Assembly (NCBI GenBank): GCA_964568815.1
Contig: CAZMRY010000100.1
Coordinates: 1 to 5,138 of the forward strand
Source of the DNA: RGIG8700 sp964568815
Lineage (GTDB): Bacteria; Bacillota; Clostridia; RGIG6154
Reading direction: 5' to 3'
DNA: 5,138 nt
The position numbers and the translations under genes were made by a program. The notes beneath the pieces were generated by a model, which saw nothing but the letters and a program-made list of their open reading frames with translations, was not told the DNA's origin and searched no databases. Below are positions 1-4,596 of this stretch, piece by piece (the first letter of the stretch is position 1; each line of letters begins with the position of its first letter).

Positions 1-55
1 AAGACACCGCCCTTTCACGGCGGTATCACGAGTTCGATTCTCGTACGGGTCACCA
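1..55 (+). tRNA. tRNA-Glu (anticodon TTC), 5' part missing
   Basis: The window opens inside a tRNA gene. The anticodon arm is complete: stem CCGCC (7-11) pairs with GGCGG (19-23) around a CTTTCAC loop with anticodon TTC at 14-16. The T-arm follows, with stem ACGAG/CTCGT (28-32 and 40-44) around loop TTCGATT (33-39). The 3' acceptor strand ACGGGTC (45-51), discriminator A52 and an encoded CCA (53-55) complete it. The 5' acceptor strand and D-arm lie outside the window. TTC decodes glutamate GAA/GAG codons. Confidence 0.93.
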
Positions 56-56
56 A

Positions 57-90
57 CTTTTGCATACTATGCGTGCATAGTATGCAAAAG
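57..90. repeat. Perfect 34-bp palindrome between two tRNA genes
   Basis: Two 16-base arms (57-72 and 75-90) are exact reverse complements, separated only by GT at 73-74. The left arm starts CTTTTGCATAC. Transcribed, it would fold into a long hairpin with a four-base loop between tRNA-Glu and the CAT tRNA. No U-run follows on the + strand, so it is a weak candidate for a normal terminator. A tRNA-processing hairpin, an attenuating structure or a protein-binding palindrome are possible; the sequence does not decide. Confidence 0.8.
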
Positions 91-100
91 ATGTATATAC

Positions 101-177
101 GGATCTTTAGCTCAGTTGGTTAGAGCTACCGGCTCATAACCGGTTGGTCCGGGGTTCGAGTCCCTGAAGATCCACCA
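101..177 (+). tRNA. tRNA-Met (CAT anticodon; tRNA-Ile2 not excluded)
   Basis: This is a complete 77-base cloverleaf with encoded CCA (175-177). Acceptor strands GGATCTT (101-107) and AAGATCC (167-173) pair fully, with discriminator A174. The anticodon stem ACCGG/CCGGT (128-132, 140-144) closes a CTCATAA loop with anticodon CAT at 135-137. The T-stem CGGGG/CCCTG (150-154, 162-166) closes loop TTCGAGT. CAT is read either as elongator methionine or, if C34 is modified to lysidine by TilS, as isoleucine AUA. The GGAxCTTTAGCTCAGTTGG start and CTCATAA loop recall some Bacillota tRNA-Ile2 genes as well as clostridial tRNA-Met, so identity is given as Met with that caveat. Its last 18 bases recur at 366-383. 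Confidence 0.88.
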
Positions 178-213
178 AAATTAAAAGCCATTTTTTGATG
201 GCTTTTTAATTTT
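177..213 (+). terminator. Rho-independent terminator of the tRNA cluster
   Basis: Arms AAAATTAAAAGCCAT (177-191) and ATGGCTTTTTAATTTT (198-213) pair around a short T-rich loop, with one extra T in the right arm. The core AGCCAT/ATGGCT stem followed by five T residues is a classic intrinsic terminator immediately behind the tRNA CCA end. Confidence 0.8.
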
Positions 214-365
214 GGTGATTTTAAAATAAGAGGGACTCGAACCCTGAGAGGGTTTTAGCGTGAATAAAATATGCCGGTGGCATATTTTTAGCAAAAAGGT
301 GCGAAGTCCGGTACCGAAATGCGAAGCATTTGGGTGGACGAGCAGAGAAGACGCGAAGCGGCTGT
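214..365. other. Noncoding scar downstream of the CAT tRNA, rich in small hairpins
   Basis: No credible gene is seen here; the open frames on the minus strand have no ribosome binding site and are made of repeat sequence. Bases 231-245 are an inverted copy of the tRNA T-arm (14 of 15 positions match 151-165). Arms 266-275 and 279-288 form a 10-bp AT-rich hairpin (AAAATATGCC / GGCATATTTT) with T residues after it. From 299 on, GCGAAG-type mini-hairpins recur: AAATGC-GAA-GCATTT (317-331) nested in GTCC/GGAC (306-309, 336-339) with inner ACC/GGT pairs, and CGC-GAA-GCG (352-360). It may be the residue of an element integrated at the tRNA end, or a structured RNA; both are inference. Confidence 0.55.
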
Positions 366-383
366 GTCCCTGAAGATCCACCA
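366..383 (+). repeat. Duplicated 3' end of the CAT tRNA (att-like direct repeat)
   Basis: These 18 bases (GTCCCTGAAGATCCACCA) are identical to 160-177, covering the end of the T-loop, the T-stem 3' strand, the acceptor 3' strand and CCA. Tyrosine-recombinase elements commonly integrate in the 3' ends of tRNA genes and leave such a direct repeat at the far boundary. Here the two copies are only 206 bases apart, so what lies between would be a small remnant and not a whole element. A partial tRNA duplication by recombination is the alternative. Confidence 0.75.
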
Positions 384-590
384 GAAAAAAGCATCGACTT
401 TGTCGGTGCTTTTTTCAATGAAATACGCCTTACGGCGTGTGAAATATTGCTTCGCAATATGAAATAGCATCGCTATGAAATATGCCTTCGGCATATGAAA
501 AGGCGTATTTTATTTCACATTTTGCCAAAGGCAAAATATTTCATAATCCGTTAGAATTATTTCATATCGAGCAGAGCGAGATATTTCATT
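381..590. repeat. Hairpin-ladder repeat, copy 1
   Basis: Bases 381-551 are identical to 2495-2665 (171 bp, no mismatch by eye); the tails 552-590 and 2666-2702 have diverged. The unit starts at the tRNA CCA, has a terminator (385-415), then small stem-loops: ACGCC/GGCGT (425-438), ATATTGC-TTC-GCAATAT (444-460), ATAGC-ATC-GCTAT (464-476), ATATGCC-TTC-GGCATAT (480-496) and ATTTTGCC-AAA-GGCAAAAT (519-537). An imperfect sixth is at 543-560 and a weak one at 564-584. Hairpins in the left half are separated by GAAAT, those in the right half by its complement ATTTCA. Strand AAATACGCCTT (421-431) can also pair with AAGGCGTATTT (500-510), closing the first group. No coding potential is seen. It is an interspersed repeat of unknown function. 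Confidence 0.85.
385..415. terminator. Intrinsic terminator in repeat copy 1
   Basis: A 14-bp stem (385-398 with 402-415, one T-G wobble) closes a TTT loop. The left arm begins with six A and the right arm ends with six T, so it can act in both directions. It sits directly behind the duplicated tRNA end and may be the original terminator of the tRNA before the scar was inserted. Confidence 0.85.
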
Positions 591-774
591 AAAATAGTGA
601 CATCTAAACCATTCGCTTTTTTTCAATGGTTTGAGGGCTTTTTGCGAAAATCAATTTTGAAACAAAAGGGTAGATGCCAAGCAGTTTTGAACCAGACTTG
701 AATCGGAGACGAATAAGTAATATAAAATACAAAAAAGGATAAGTGATTTTATGAGTGAGATTTAAGTGTCCTAC
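591..774. other. Intergenic stretch between repeat copy 1 and the lipoprotein promoter
   Basis: No gene is supported here. AAACCATT (606-613) and AATGGTTT (625-632) form an 8-bp stem around an 11-base T-rich loop. Bases 594-615 resemble 2463-2488 (see the short direct repeat). The remainder, around 633-750, has no open frame with a ribosome binding site. A four-codon frame starting at ATG 751 after AAAAGGATAAG ends at once and may be a chance event or the relic of a gene start. Confidence 0.5.
594..615 (+). repeat. Short direct repeat R, left copy
   Basis: ATAGTG (594-599) is followed by CATCTAAACCATTCG (601-615). The same two words occur at 2463-2468 and 2474-2488, with one mismatch in the 15-base block (T to C) and four extra bases between the words. 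The two copies lie just inside the two hairpin-ladder repeats and bracket the lipoprotein pair. Confidence 0.5.
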
Positions 775-803
775 TTGAAAACTATGTCAAAATATGATAT
801 TAT
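775..803 (+). promoter_or_regulatory. Sigma-A-type promoter of the lipoprotein pair
   Basis: TTGAAA (775-780) and TATTAT (798-803) are separated by 17 bases, each one base from consensus. A TATAAT is also present at 801-806, at a less suitable 20-base spacing. The -10 lies about 20 bases before the lipoprotein start, leaving a very short leader with AAGGAG at 811-816. Confidence 0.6.
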
Positions 804-823
804 AATCATCAAGGAGTGATTCT

Positions 824-1372
824 ATGAAAAAATTTTTATTTGTTGTTATTGGAATGTGTTTATGTCTAAGTGGATGTTCATCGAGTGATCAAACTTCTAC
901 TGGATATGATTCTACATATTGGGGAATGAGTAAAAATGATGTTCTGCAGGTGATTTCGTATGTTGAACATTATGATGAAACTGAAACAGAAATTACTTTT
1001 GAAGATGCACGAATTTTGAATATGCGTGATTATAATATTGTGTCATTGTCGACATTTGATCCTTTTAACGGTGGTTATCAAATTCCTAAAACAACATACC
1101 GCTTTGAAAATGATGCTTTATGTGAGATAGAAGTAGAATATGTTTATGAGTCGCAACAAGATACGAAATGGTATGATGATATGGTAGAATGGTTAGAAAT
1201 TAGTTATGAAAAAAACTTTGTTGCTCCAATTGAAGAACAAGATGCTATGCGTTATGGTGGCACTAGTTTTTTAATAAATGATGGGAAAACAAAAATTACG
1301 ATTACAACAATTGAGTGGAAAACAATAATAGATGACTATGGTAGTCTTTCTATATCATACAAGAAAAATTAG
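824..1372 (+). CDS. Small secreted lipoprotein of unknown function
   Basis: A 182-residue protein with a type II signal peptide: Lys-Lys at 2-3, a hydrophobic core from 4 to 15, and lipobox L15-S16-G17-C18, so the mature protein should be lipidated at Cys18 and anchored to the outer face of the membrane. The mature part is acidic. It carries a YWGMSKNDV segment (about 32-40), a form seen near the N-terminus of various uncharacterised Bacillota lipoproteins, and then a mixed, probably mostly beta-strand region. The start is fixed by AAGGAG at 811-816, seven bases ahead of ATG 824. It is followed after 41 bases by a second lipoprotein gene with no terminator between, so the two are probably co-transcribed. 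No catalytic motif is visible; the family was not recognised and the function is unknown. Confidence 0.85.
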   Translation: MKKFLFVVIGMCLCLSGCSSSDQTSTGYDSTYWGMSKNDVLQVISYVEHYDETETEITFEDARILNMRDYNIVSLSTFDPFNGGYQIPKTTYRFENDALCEIEVEYVYESQQDTKWYDDMVEWLEISYEKNFVAPIEEQDAMRYGGTSFLINDGKTKITITTIEWKTIIDDYGSLSISYKKN

Positions 1373-1413
1373 TATTAATTCAGAATTAAATATAAATAAG
1401 GGGGAGCATAATT

Positions 1414-2457
1414 ATGAAAAAAACATTATATATTATTTTAGGGTTAGCAATAATTCTTTCGCTAGTTGCCTGTGGGAAAAGCGAGAAAGTTCTCAATGTG
1501 GAAAAAGCTATTAATGAAATCGGCGTTGTTACGATAGATAGTGAGTCAAAAATCATTAATGCTGAAAATACATTAAACGATTTGGAAGAAAAGGAAAAAG
1601 ATAAAATAGAAAATATAAACATATTAAATGAGGCTCGTTCCGCGTATAACAATTTAAAAAAAGAGCAAGTTGAGATTGCGATAGAAAATATTGGGACGGT
1701 TAGTTTTGAAAATGAGGAATTAATTAAAACTATTCGTAAGCAATACGAAGAGTGTAATGATGAAATTAAAAAATCAATTATTAATTATCAGATACTTGTA
1801 GATGCGGAAAAAGAATTGAGTAAAAAAAGAGCAAATCAGATAATTGTGATGATTGAAAAAATAGGTTCTGTTACATTAAGTGATGAAGATATAATAACAG
1901 AGGCTAAAGTGGCATATGATAAGCTTTCTAGCGAAGAAAAGGAATTAGTAACAAATAGAGAAGTATTATTAGATGCTCCTAATAAACTTAAAGAACTAAA
2001 GCTTAGTTCAGCGAAAGCCGGCTTAAAAGTTACAACAGATAAAGTTGAAGGTATAACATGGTATGAATCTAAAAGTCAGCCATATTATGCAGATACTAGA
2101 AGTTATGTATTGCCCTACATAGGACAATCATCAAGTAAAACATGGCTTAAATTACAATACAGATATACCGGAGATAGTTGGATTTTTTTTGATAGTGTAA
2201 CTATAGTAATAGATGGTGAAAAATATACAAAAACATTTGGATATAACGAAGTTGACAGAGATAATGATACTGAAGTGTGGGAGTGGGTTCATGTTAACCC
2301 GACTAGTTCAGATATTGACATGTTATGGAAGATTGCAAATTCAAAAGAAACAATCGTGAGATTTCAAGGAGATACAAAACATTATGATATGACAGTAAGT
2401 TCCGCTGATAAAAAGGGGATTAAAGATGTATTAACTGCGTATGAACTAATGAAGTGA
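1414..2457 (+). CDS. Lipoprotein with three 57-residue helical repeats and an uncharacterised C-terminal domain
   Basis: A 347-residue protein with signal peptide and lipobox L17-V18-A19-C20, so probably a membrane-anchored surface lipoprotein. Residues about 29-196 hold three copies of one module of the form V-x3-I-x2-IG-x-V-(T/S), then I-x2-A-x3-Y-x-x-L, K-x2-(V/I), L-x2-A. The marker Ile-Gly pairs fall at 36-37, 93-94 and 150-151, an exact 57-residue period. This module resembles short three-helix spacer repeats in Gram-positive surface proteins and would act as a stalk. Residues about 198-347 form a separate domain rich in Trp and Tyr (TWYES near 215, KTWLKLQYRY, SWIFFDS, EVWEWVH, IVRFQG), probably beta-rich and the likely functional part. 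I do not recognise it. The start is supported by AAGGGGGAG at 1398-1406. It is the second gene of a likely two-gene operon; transcription would stop at the terminator in repeat copy 2. Confidence 0.87.
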   Translation: MKKTLYIILGLAIILSLVACGKSEKVLNVEKAINEIGVVTIDSESKIINAENTLNDLEEKEKDKIENINILNEARSAYNNLKKEQVEIAIENIGTVSFENEELIKTIRKQYEECNDEIKKSIINYQILVDAEKELSKKRANQIIVMIEKIGSVTLSDEDIITEAKVAYDKLSSEEKELVTNREVLLDAPNKLKELKLSSAKAGLKVTTDKVEGITWYESKSQPYYADTRSYVLPYIGQSSSKTWLKLQYRYTGDSWIFFDSVTIVIDGEKYTKTFGYNEVDRDNDTEVWEWVHVNPTSSDIDMLWKIANSKETIVRFQGDTKHYDMTVSSADKKGIKDVLTAYELMK

Positions 2458-2462
2458 TTTAG

Positions 2463-2488
2463 ATAGTGTATGCCATCCAAACCATTCG
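2463..2488 (+). repeat. Short direct repeat R, right copy
   Basis: ATAGTG (2463-2468) and CATCCAAACCATTCG (2474-2488) match 594-599 and 601-615. It begins six bases after the second lipoprotein stop codon and ends six bases before repeat copy 2. With the left copy it brackets the lipoprotein genes, like the boundaries of an inserted cassette. The match is short, so chance or shared origin from a longer repeat are alternatives. Confidence 0.5.
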
Positions 2489-2494
2489 GCTCTT

Positions 2495-2702
2495 CCAGAA
2501 AAAAGCATCGACTTTGTCGGTGCTTTTTTCAATGAAATACGCCTTACGGCGTGTGAAATATTGCTTCGCAATATGAAATAGCATCGCTATGAAATATGCC
2601 TTCGGCATATGAAAAGGCGTATTTTATTTCACATTTTGCCAAAGGCAAAATATTTCATAATCCGTCAGGAGTATTTCATATCAATGAAGTTGATATTTCA
2701 TT
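2495..2702. repeat. Hairpin-ladder repeat, copy 2
   Basis: The first 171 bases equal 381-551 exactly (offset 2114). Identity begins at CCAG, which in copy 1 is the tRNA CCA plus one base, although there is no tRNA here. The tail 2666-2702 differs from copy 1 but keeps the plan: ATATCAA (2678-2684) pairs perfectly with TTGATAT (2690-2696), where copy 1 has a different sequence. It fills most of the 339-base gap between the second lipoprotein and the transporter start, and provides the terminator for the lipoprotein operon. Confidence 0.87.
2499..2529. terminator. Intrinsic terminator of the lipoprotein operon (in repeat copy 2)
   Basis: Same sequence as 385-415: a 14-bp stem with a TTT loop, six A at the left end and six T at the right end. 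It lies about 40 bases after the stop codon of the second lipoprotein gene and is the only clear terminator there. Confidence 0.8.
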
Positions 2703-2718
2703 TGGAACTTAGTTTTAT

Positions 2719-2749
2719 AAATTATAAATATTTACAAAGTTTATAATTT
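2719..2749. promoter_or_regulatory. Inverted repeat overlapping the transporter promoter (possible operator)
   Basis: AAATTATAAA (2719-2728) and TTTATAATTT (2740-2749) are exact reverse complements with an 11-base spacer that contains the -35 hexamer. A dimeric repressor bound here would block RNA polymerase. The AT-only arms make a chance palindrome possible. The regulator is unknown. Confidence 0.4.
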
Positions 2750-2759
2750 GTGGTATAAT
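2731..2759 (+). promoter_or_regulatory. Extended -10 promoter of the MFS transporter
   Basis: TTTACA (2731-2736) and a perfect TATAAT (2754-2759) are 17 bases apart, with TGG just before the -10 (extended -10). Initiation would fall near 2766, about 30 bases before the CTG start proposed for the transporter. Confidence 0.78.
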
Positions 2760-2783
2760 CATTGCCGTACAATTTGGGTGAGC

Positions 2784-2789
2784 GGGGGA
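2784..2789 (+). promoter_or_regulatory. Ribosome binding site that decides the transporter start
   Basis: GGGGGA is followed by seven bases and then CTG at 2797, an ideal spacing. No comparable purine-rich site lies before the first ATG at 2869, where the preceding 15 bases code for hydrophobic residues. This supports translation from about 2797. Confidence 0.6.
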
Positions 2790-2796
2790 CTTAATT

Positions 2797-4065
2797 CTGA
2801 AAAGTATTTCAAAGGATAGTCAGAATAAGGCGTATTTACTAATTCTTTTAGGTTGGCTTGTATATACAATGTCTTATCTTGGAAAAGTTAATTATTCGGC
2901 TAATATTACACAAATTATAGATTTTTATGGCATAACAAAAACACAAGCAGGTGCTGTTCCGACCTTTTTCTTTTTTGCTTATGGAATCGGACAGGTTTTT
3001 AACGGACTGTTTTGTAAAAAATACAATATAAAATGGATGGTTTTCAGCAGTCTGGTTATATCTGCAATCATTAATCTTATAATTGCGGTTGGCTCTGATT
3101 TTTCTATTATAAAATGGCTGTGGCTTGCAAACGGTTTTGTTTTGTCTATACTCTGGCCAACTATTGTAAGAGCTATCTCTGAGAATTTGCCACAAAAATT
3201 ATTGGGAAGTTCCAGTGTGATTATGGGTACAACAGTTGCAATCGGAACACTTATTATATATGGACTAAGTTCCATATATGCAGCATTTGATAATTTCAAG
3301 CTTTCTTTTTATACTGCAGCAATTGCTGTGTTTGTTGTGGCTGTGATATGGTTGTTTGTATATAATAAGGCTGTAACTCTTGCTAAAGCTGAAAAAGACC
3401 AGGAAGACACATTGACTGAAGCTAAAACTGATAAGCCTGAACTCAAACACCAGGAACACGGAGAAAGAAAGACTTTGTTAGCGACTATATACGTTTTATG
3501 TTTCTATGCTGTTGGTGTTAATTTAATAAAAGACGGGCTGACCACCTGGGTTCCGTCAATTCTTAAGGATGAGTTTGCTGTAAGTGACTCAATTTCTATT
3601 TTATTAACATTGTTTTTGCCTGTGTTAGCGGTATTTGGCAATGCATTTGCCTTGAAAATGCATAATAAAGTTCCTGACTACATAAATCATTGCGGAATTG
3701 TTTTTGCTATAATGGCTGGTTTTATCTGCATTATTATAGGAAGTATGAGGCTTGAATTAATTGCAGTTATGCTTATTGGATTGATTGTTGTAAACTTCTT
3801 TGCATCAAGCTTAAACAGTCTGGTTACAAGTATTTTCCCTATTTTTATGAGAGGTAAAGTAAATTCCGGATTGTTTGCAGGAATTTTAAATGGATTTTGT
3901 TACCTTGGCAGCACAATCAGCTCATACGGTCTTGGGGCAATAGCCGATAACTTCGGATGGACATATGTATTCTGGACACTTATCGGATTTTGTGTGCTTG
4001 CATTTATTGTATGGACTGTATATACTCATTTGAAACAATATTTTAGCAGAAAAAGCTATCGTTGA
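2797..4065 (+). CDS. MFS transporter, organophosphate:phosphate antiporter (GlpT/UhpT)-like
   Basis: An integral membrane transporter of about 422 residues if begun at CTG 2797, with around twelve hydrophobic segments in two halves joined by a charged, probably cytoplasmic loop (about 190-225). Family marks are SYLGKVNYS (about 26-34) at the end of helix 1 and KDGLTTWVPS (about 245-254) in the second half; both resemble conserved parts of the OPA group, which usually exchanges phosphorylated organic compounds for phosphate. The substrate cannot be read from sequence. Start choice: ATG 2869 would remove the first half of helix 1 (AYLLILLGWLVY). The frame is open upstream to the stop at 2779, contains no ATG, GTG or TTG there, and CTG 2797 has a well-spaced GGGGGA. 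ATT 2794 is a lesser alternative. It has its own promoter and terminator, so it is likely a single-gene unit. Confidence 0.88.
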   Translation: MKSISKDSQNKAYLLILLGWLVYTMSYLGKVNYSANITQIIDFYGITKTQAGAVPTFFFFAYGIGQVFNGLFCKKYNIKWMVFSSLVISAIINLIIAVGSDFSIIKWLWLANGFVLSILWPTIVRAISENLPQKLLGSSSVIMGTTVAIGTLIIYGLSSIYAAFDNFKLSFYTAAIAVFVVAVIWLFVYNKAVTLAKAEKDQEDTLTEAKTDKPELKHQEHGERKTLLATIYVLCFYAVGVNLIKDGLTTWVPSILKDEFAVSDSISILLTLFLPVLAVFGNAFALKMHNKVPDYINHCGIVFAIMAGFICIIIGSMRLELIAVMLIGLIVVNFFASSLNSLVTSIFPIFMRGKVNSGLFAGILNGFCYLGSTISSYGLGAIADNFGWTYVFWTLIGFCVLAFIVWTVYTHLKQYFSRKSYR

Positions 4066-4084
4066 TGGCTTTTAAATTTTTTTT
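4051..4084 (+). terminator. Terminator overlapping the transporter stop codon
   Basis: AAAAGCTATC (4051-4060) pairs with GATGGCTTTT (4064-4073), with one wobble, around a GTT loop. AAA and eight T (4077-4084) follow. The stop codon TGA (4063-4065) is inside the hairpin, so the last transporter codons double as the terminator arm. Confidence 0.65.
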
Positions 4085-4094
4085 AAAAAAAGTG

Positions 4095-4123
4095 TTGACA
4101 AACAGAAAAGTATATGTTATATT
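4095..4123 (+). promoter_or_regulatory. Promoter of the perR-like/rubrerythrin operon
   Basis: A consensus TTGACA (4095-4100) and TATATT (4118-4123), 17 bases apart, with TG at 4115-4116 (extended -10). The AT-rich stretch 4117-4135 around the -10 (TTATATTAATATTGTAA) is roughly symmetric and loosely resembles PerR/Fur-type boxes, which would fit autoregulation. The match is poor enough that the operator claim is tentative, while the promoter itself is strong. Confidence 0.75.
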
Positions 4124-4174
4124 AATATTGTAATCAATACAAAAATGAAATAAATACAAAAAGAGGTGAGATAA

Positions 4175-4567
4175 GTGAATGCAAAAGAAACTCTTATAAG
4201 TCACAAAATAAGACCTTCAATAACAAGGCTTGAGATTATGGAATATCTTTTAAGTGTAAGAACTCATCCGACTGTTGAGGAAATATATGAGCATCTTATC
4301 TCAAGAATCCCCACATTATCAAAAACCACCGTTTATAACACATTAAAGCTTTTCTCAGAAGAGGGAATAATCAAGCTTCTGACTATAGATGGAACTCAGG
4401 TAAGGGCAGATGGCTTCAATGATGTACATGGTCATTTTATGTGTACAAACTGCAGAAAGCTTTTCGATTTTCCGCTTTCAGATTTAGCAAAGGAATGCTT
4501 GGAGGGTTTTGATGTAAAAACAAGAGAGGTATACTATACGGGACTCTGTAAAAATTGTCAAAATTAA
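4175..4567 (+). CDS. perR: Fur-family peroxide-sensing repressor, PerR-like
   Basis: A 130-residue metalloregulator. Residues 1-80 form the winged-helix DNA-binding part, with recognition region LSKTTVYNTLKLFSEEGII (48-66). Residues 81-130 are the dimerisation part. The metal ligands known in Bacillus subtilis PerR (H37, D85, H91, H93, D104) have counterparts H31, D79, H85, H87 and D98, and the structural zinc site is supplied by C90/C93 and C125/C128. The Asp at the D104-equivalent position, where Fur usually has Glu, is a feature linked to peroxide sensing through iron-catalysed histidine oxidation. Translation starts at GTG 4175, behind AGAGGTGAG (4162-4170); a nearby ATG (4179) is out of frame. 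The rubrerythrin gene follows after 29 bases with no terminator, so the regulator probably represses its own operon and lifts on peroxide or oxygen exposure. A Fur or Zur role is less likely. Confidence 0.87.
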   Translation: MNAKETLISHKIRPSITRLEIMEYLLSVRTHPTVEEIYEHLISRIPTLSKTTVYNTLKLFSEEGIIKLLTIDGTQVRADGFNDVHGHFMCTNCRKLFDFPLSDLAKECLEGFDVKTREVYYTGLCKNCQN

Positions 4568-4596
4568 ATTTATATATGAAAAAGGAGAAAAAGATT

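Noticed and set aside
181..494. Open frames of 66, 78 and 68 residues on the minus strand
   Set aside because: They overlap each other in the scar and repeat, have no ribosome binding site, and are made of hairpin and tRNA-derived sequence. They are chance frames.
417..590. CRISPR array
   Set aside because: The repeated word is only about five bases, the intervening pieces are palindromes of 13-19 bases, and there are no cas genes. This does not fit CRISPR repeats and spacers.
606..632. Rho-independent terminator
   Set aside because: The 8-bp stem closes an 11-base loop that contains the T-run, and no T-run follows the stem. It is not a convincing terminator on the + strand.
1332..1652. Frames of 60 (+) and 88 (-) residues around the junction of the two lipoprotein genes
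   Set aside because: They overlap well-supported genes with signal peptides and ribosome binding sites. They are shadows.
381..2702. Composite transposon or insertion sequence
   Set aside because: The bracketing repeats contain no transposase frame, no terminal inverted repeats of IS type and no clear target-site duplication.
2729..2800. Riboswitch in front of the transporter
   Set aside because: With initiation near 2766 the leader to CTG 2797 is only about 30 bases, too short for a riboswitch; nothing resembles a known aptamer.
2848..3459. Minus-strand frames of 115, 106 and 64 residues inside the transporter gene
   Set aside because: Antisense of a clear MFS coding region with no independent start signals.
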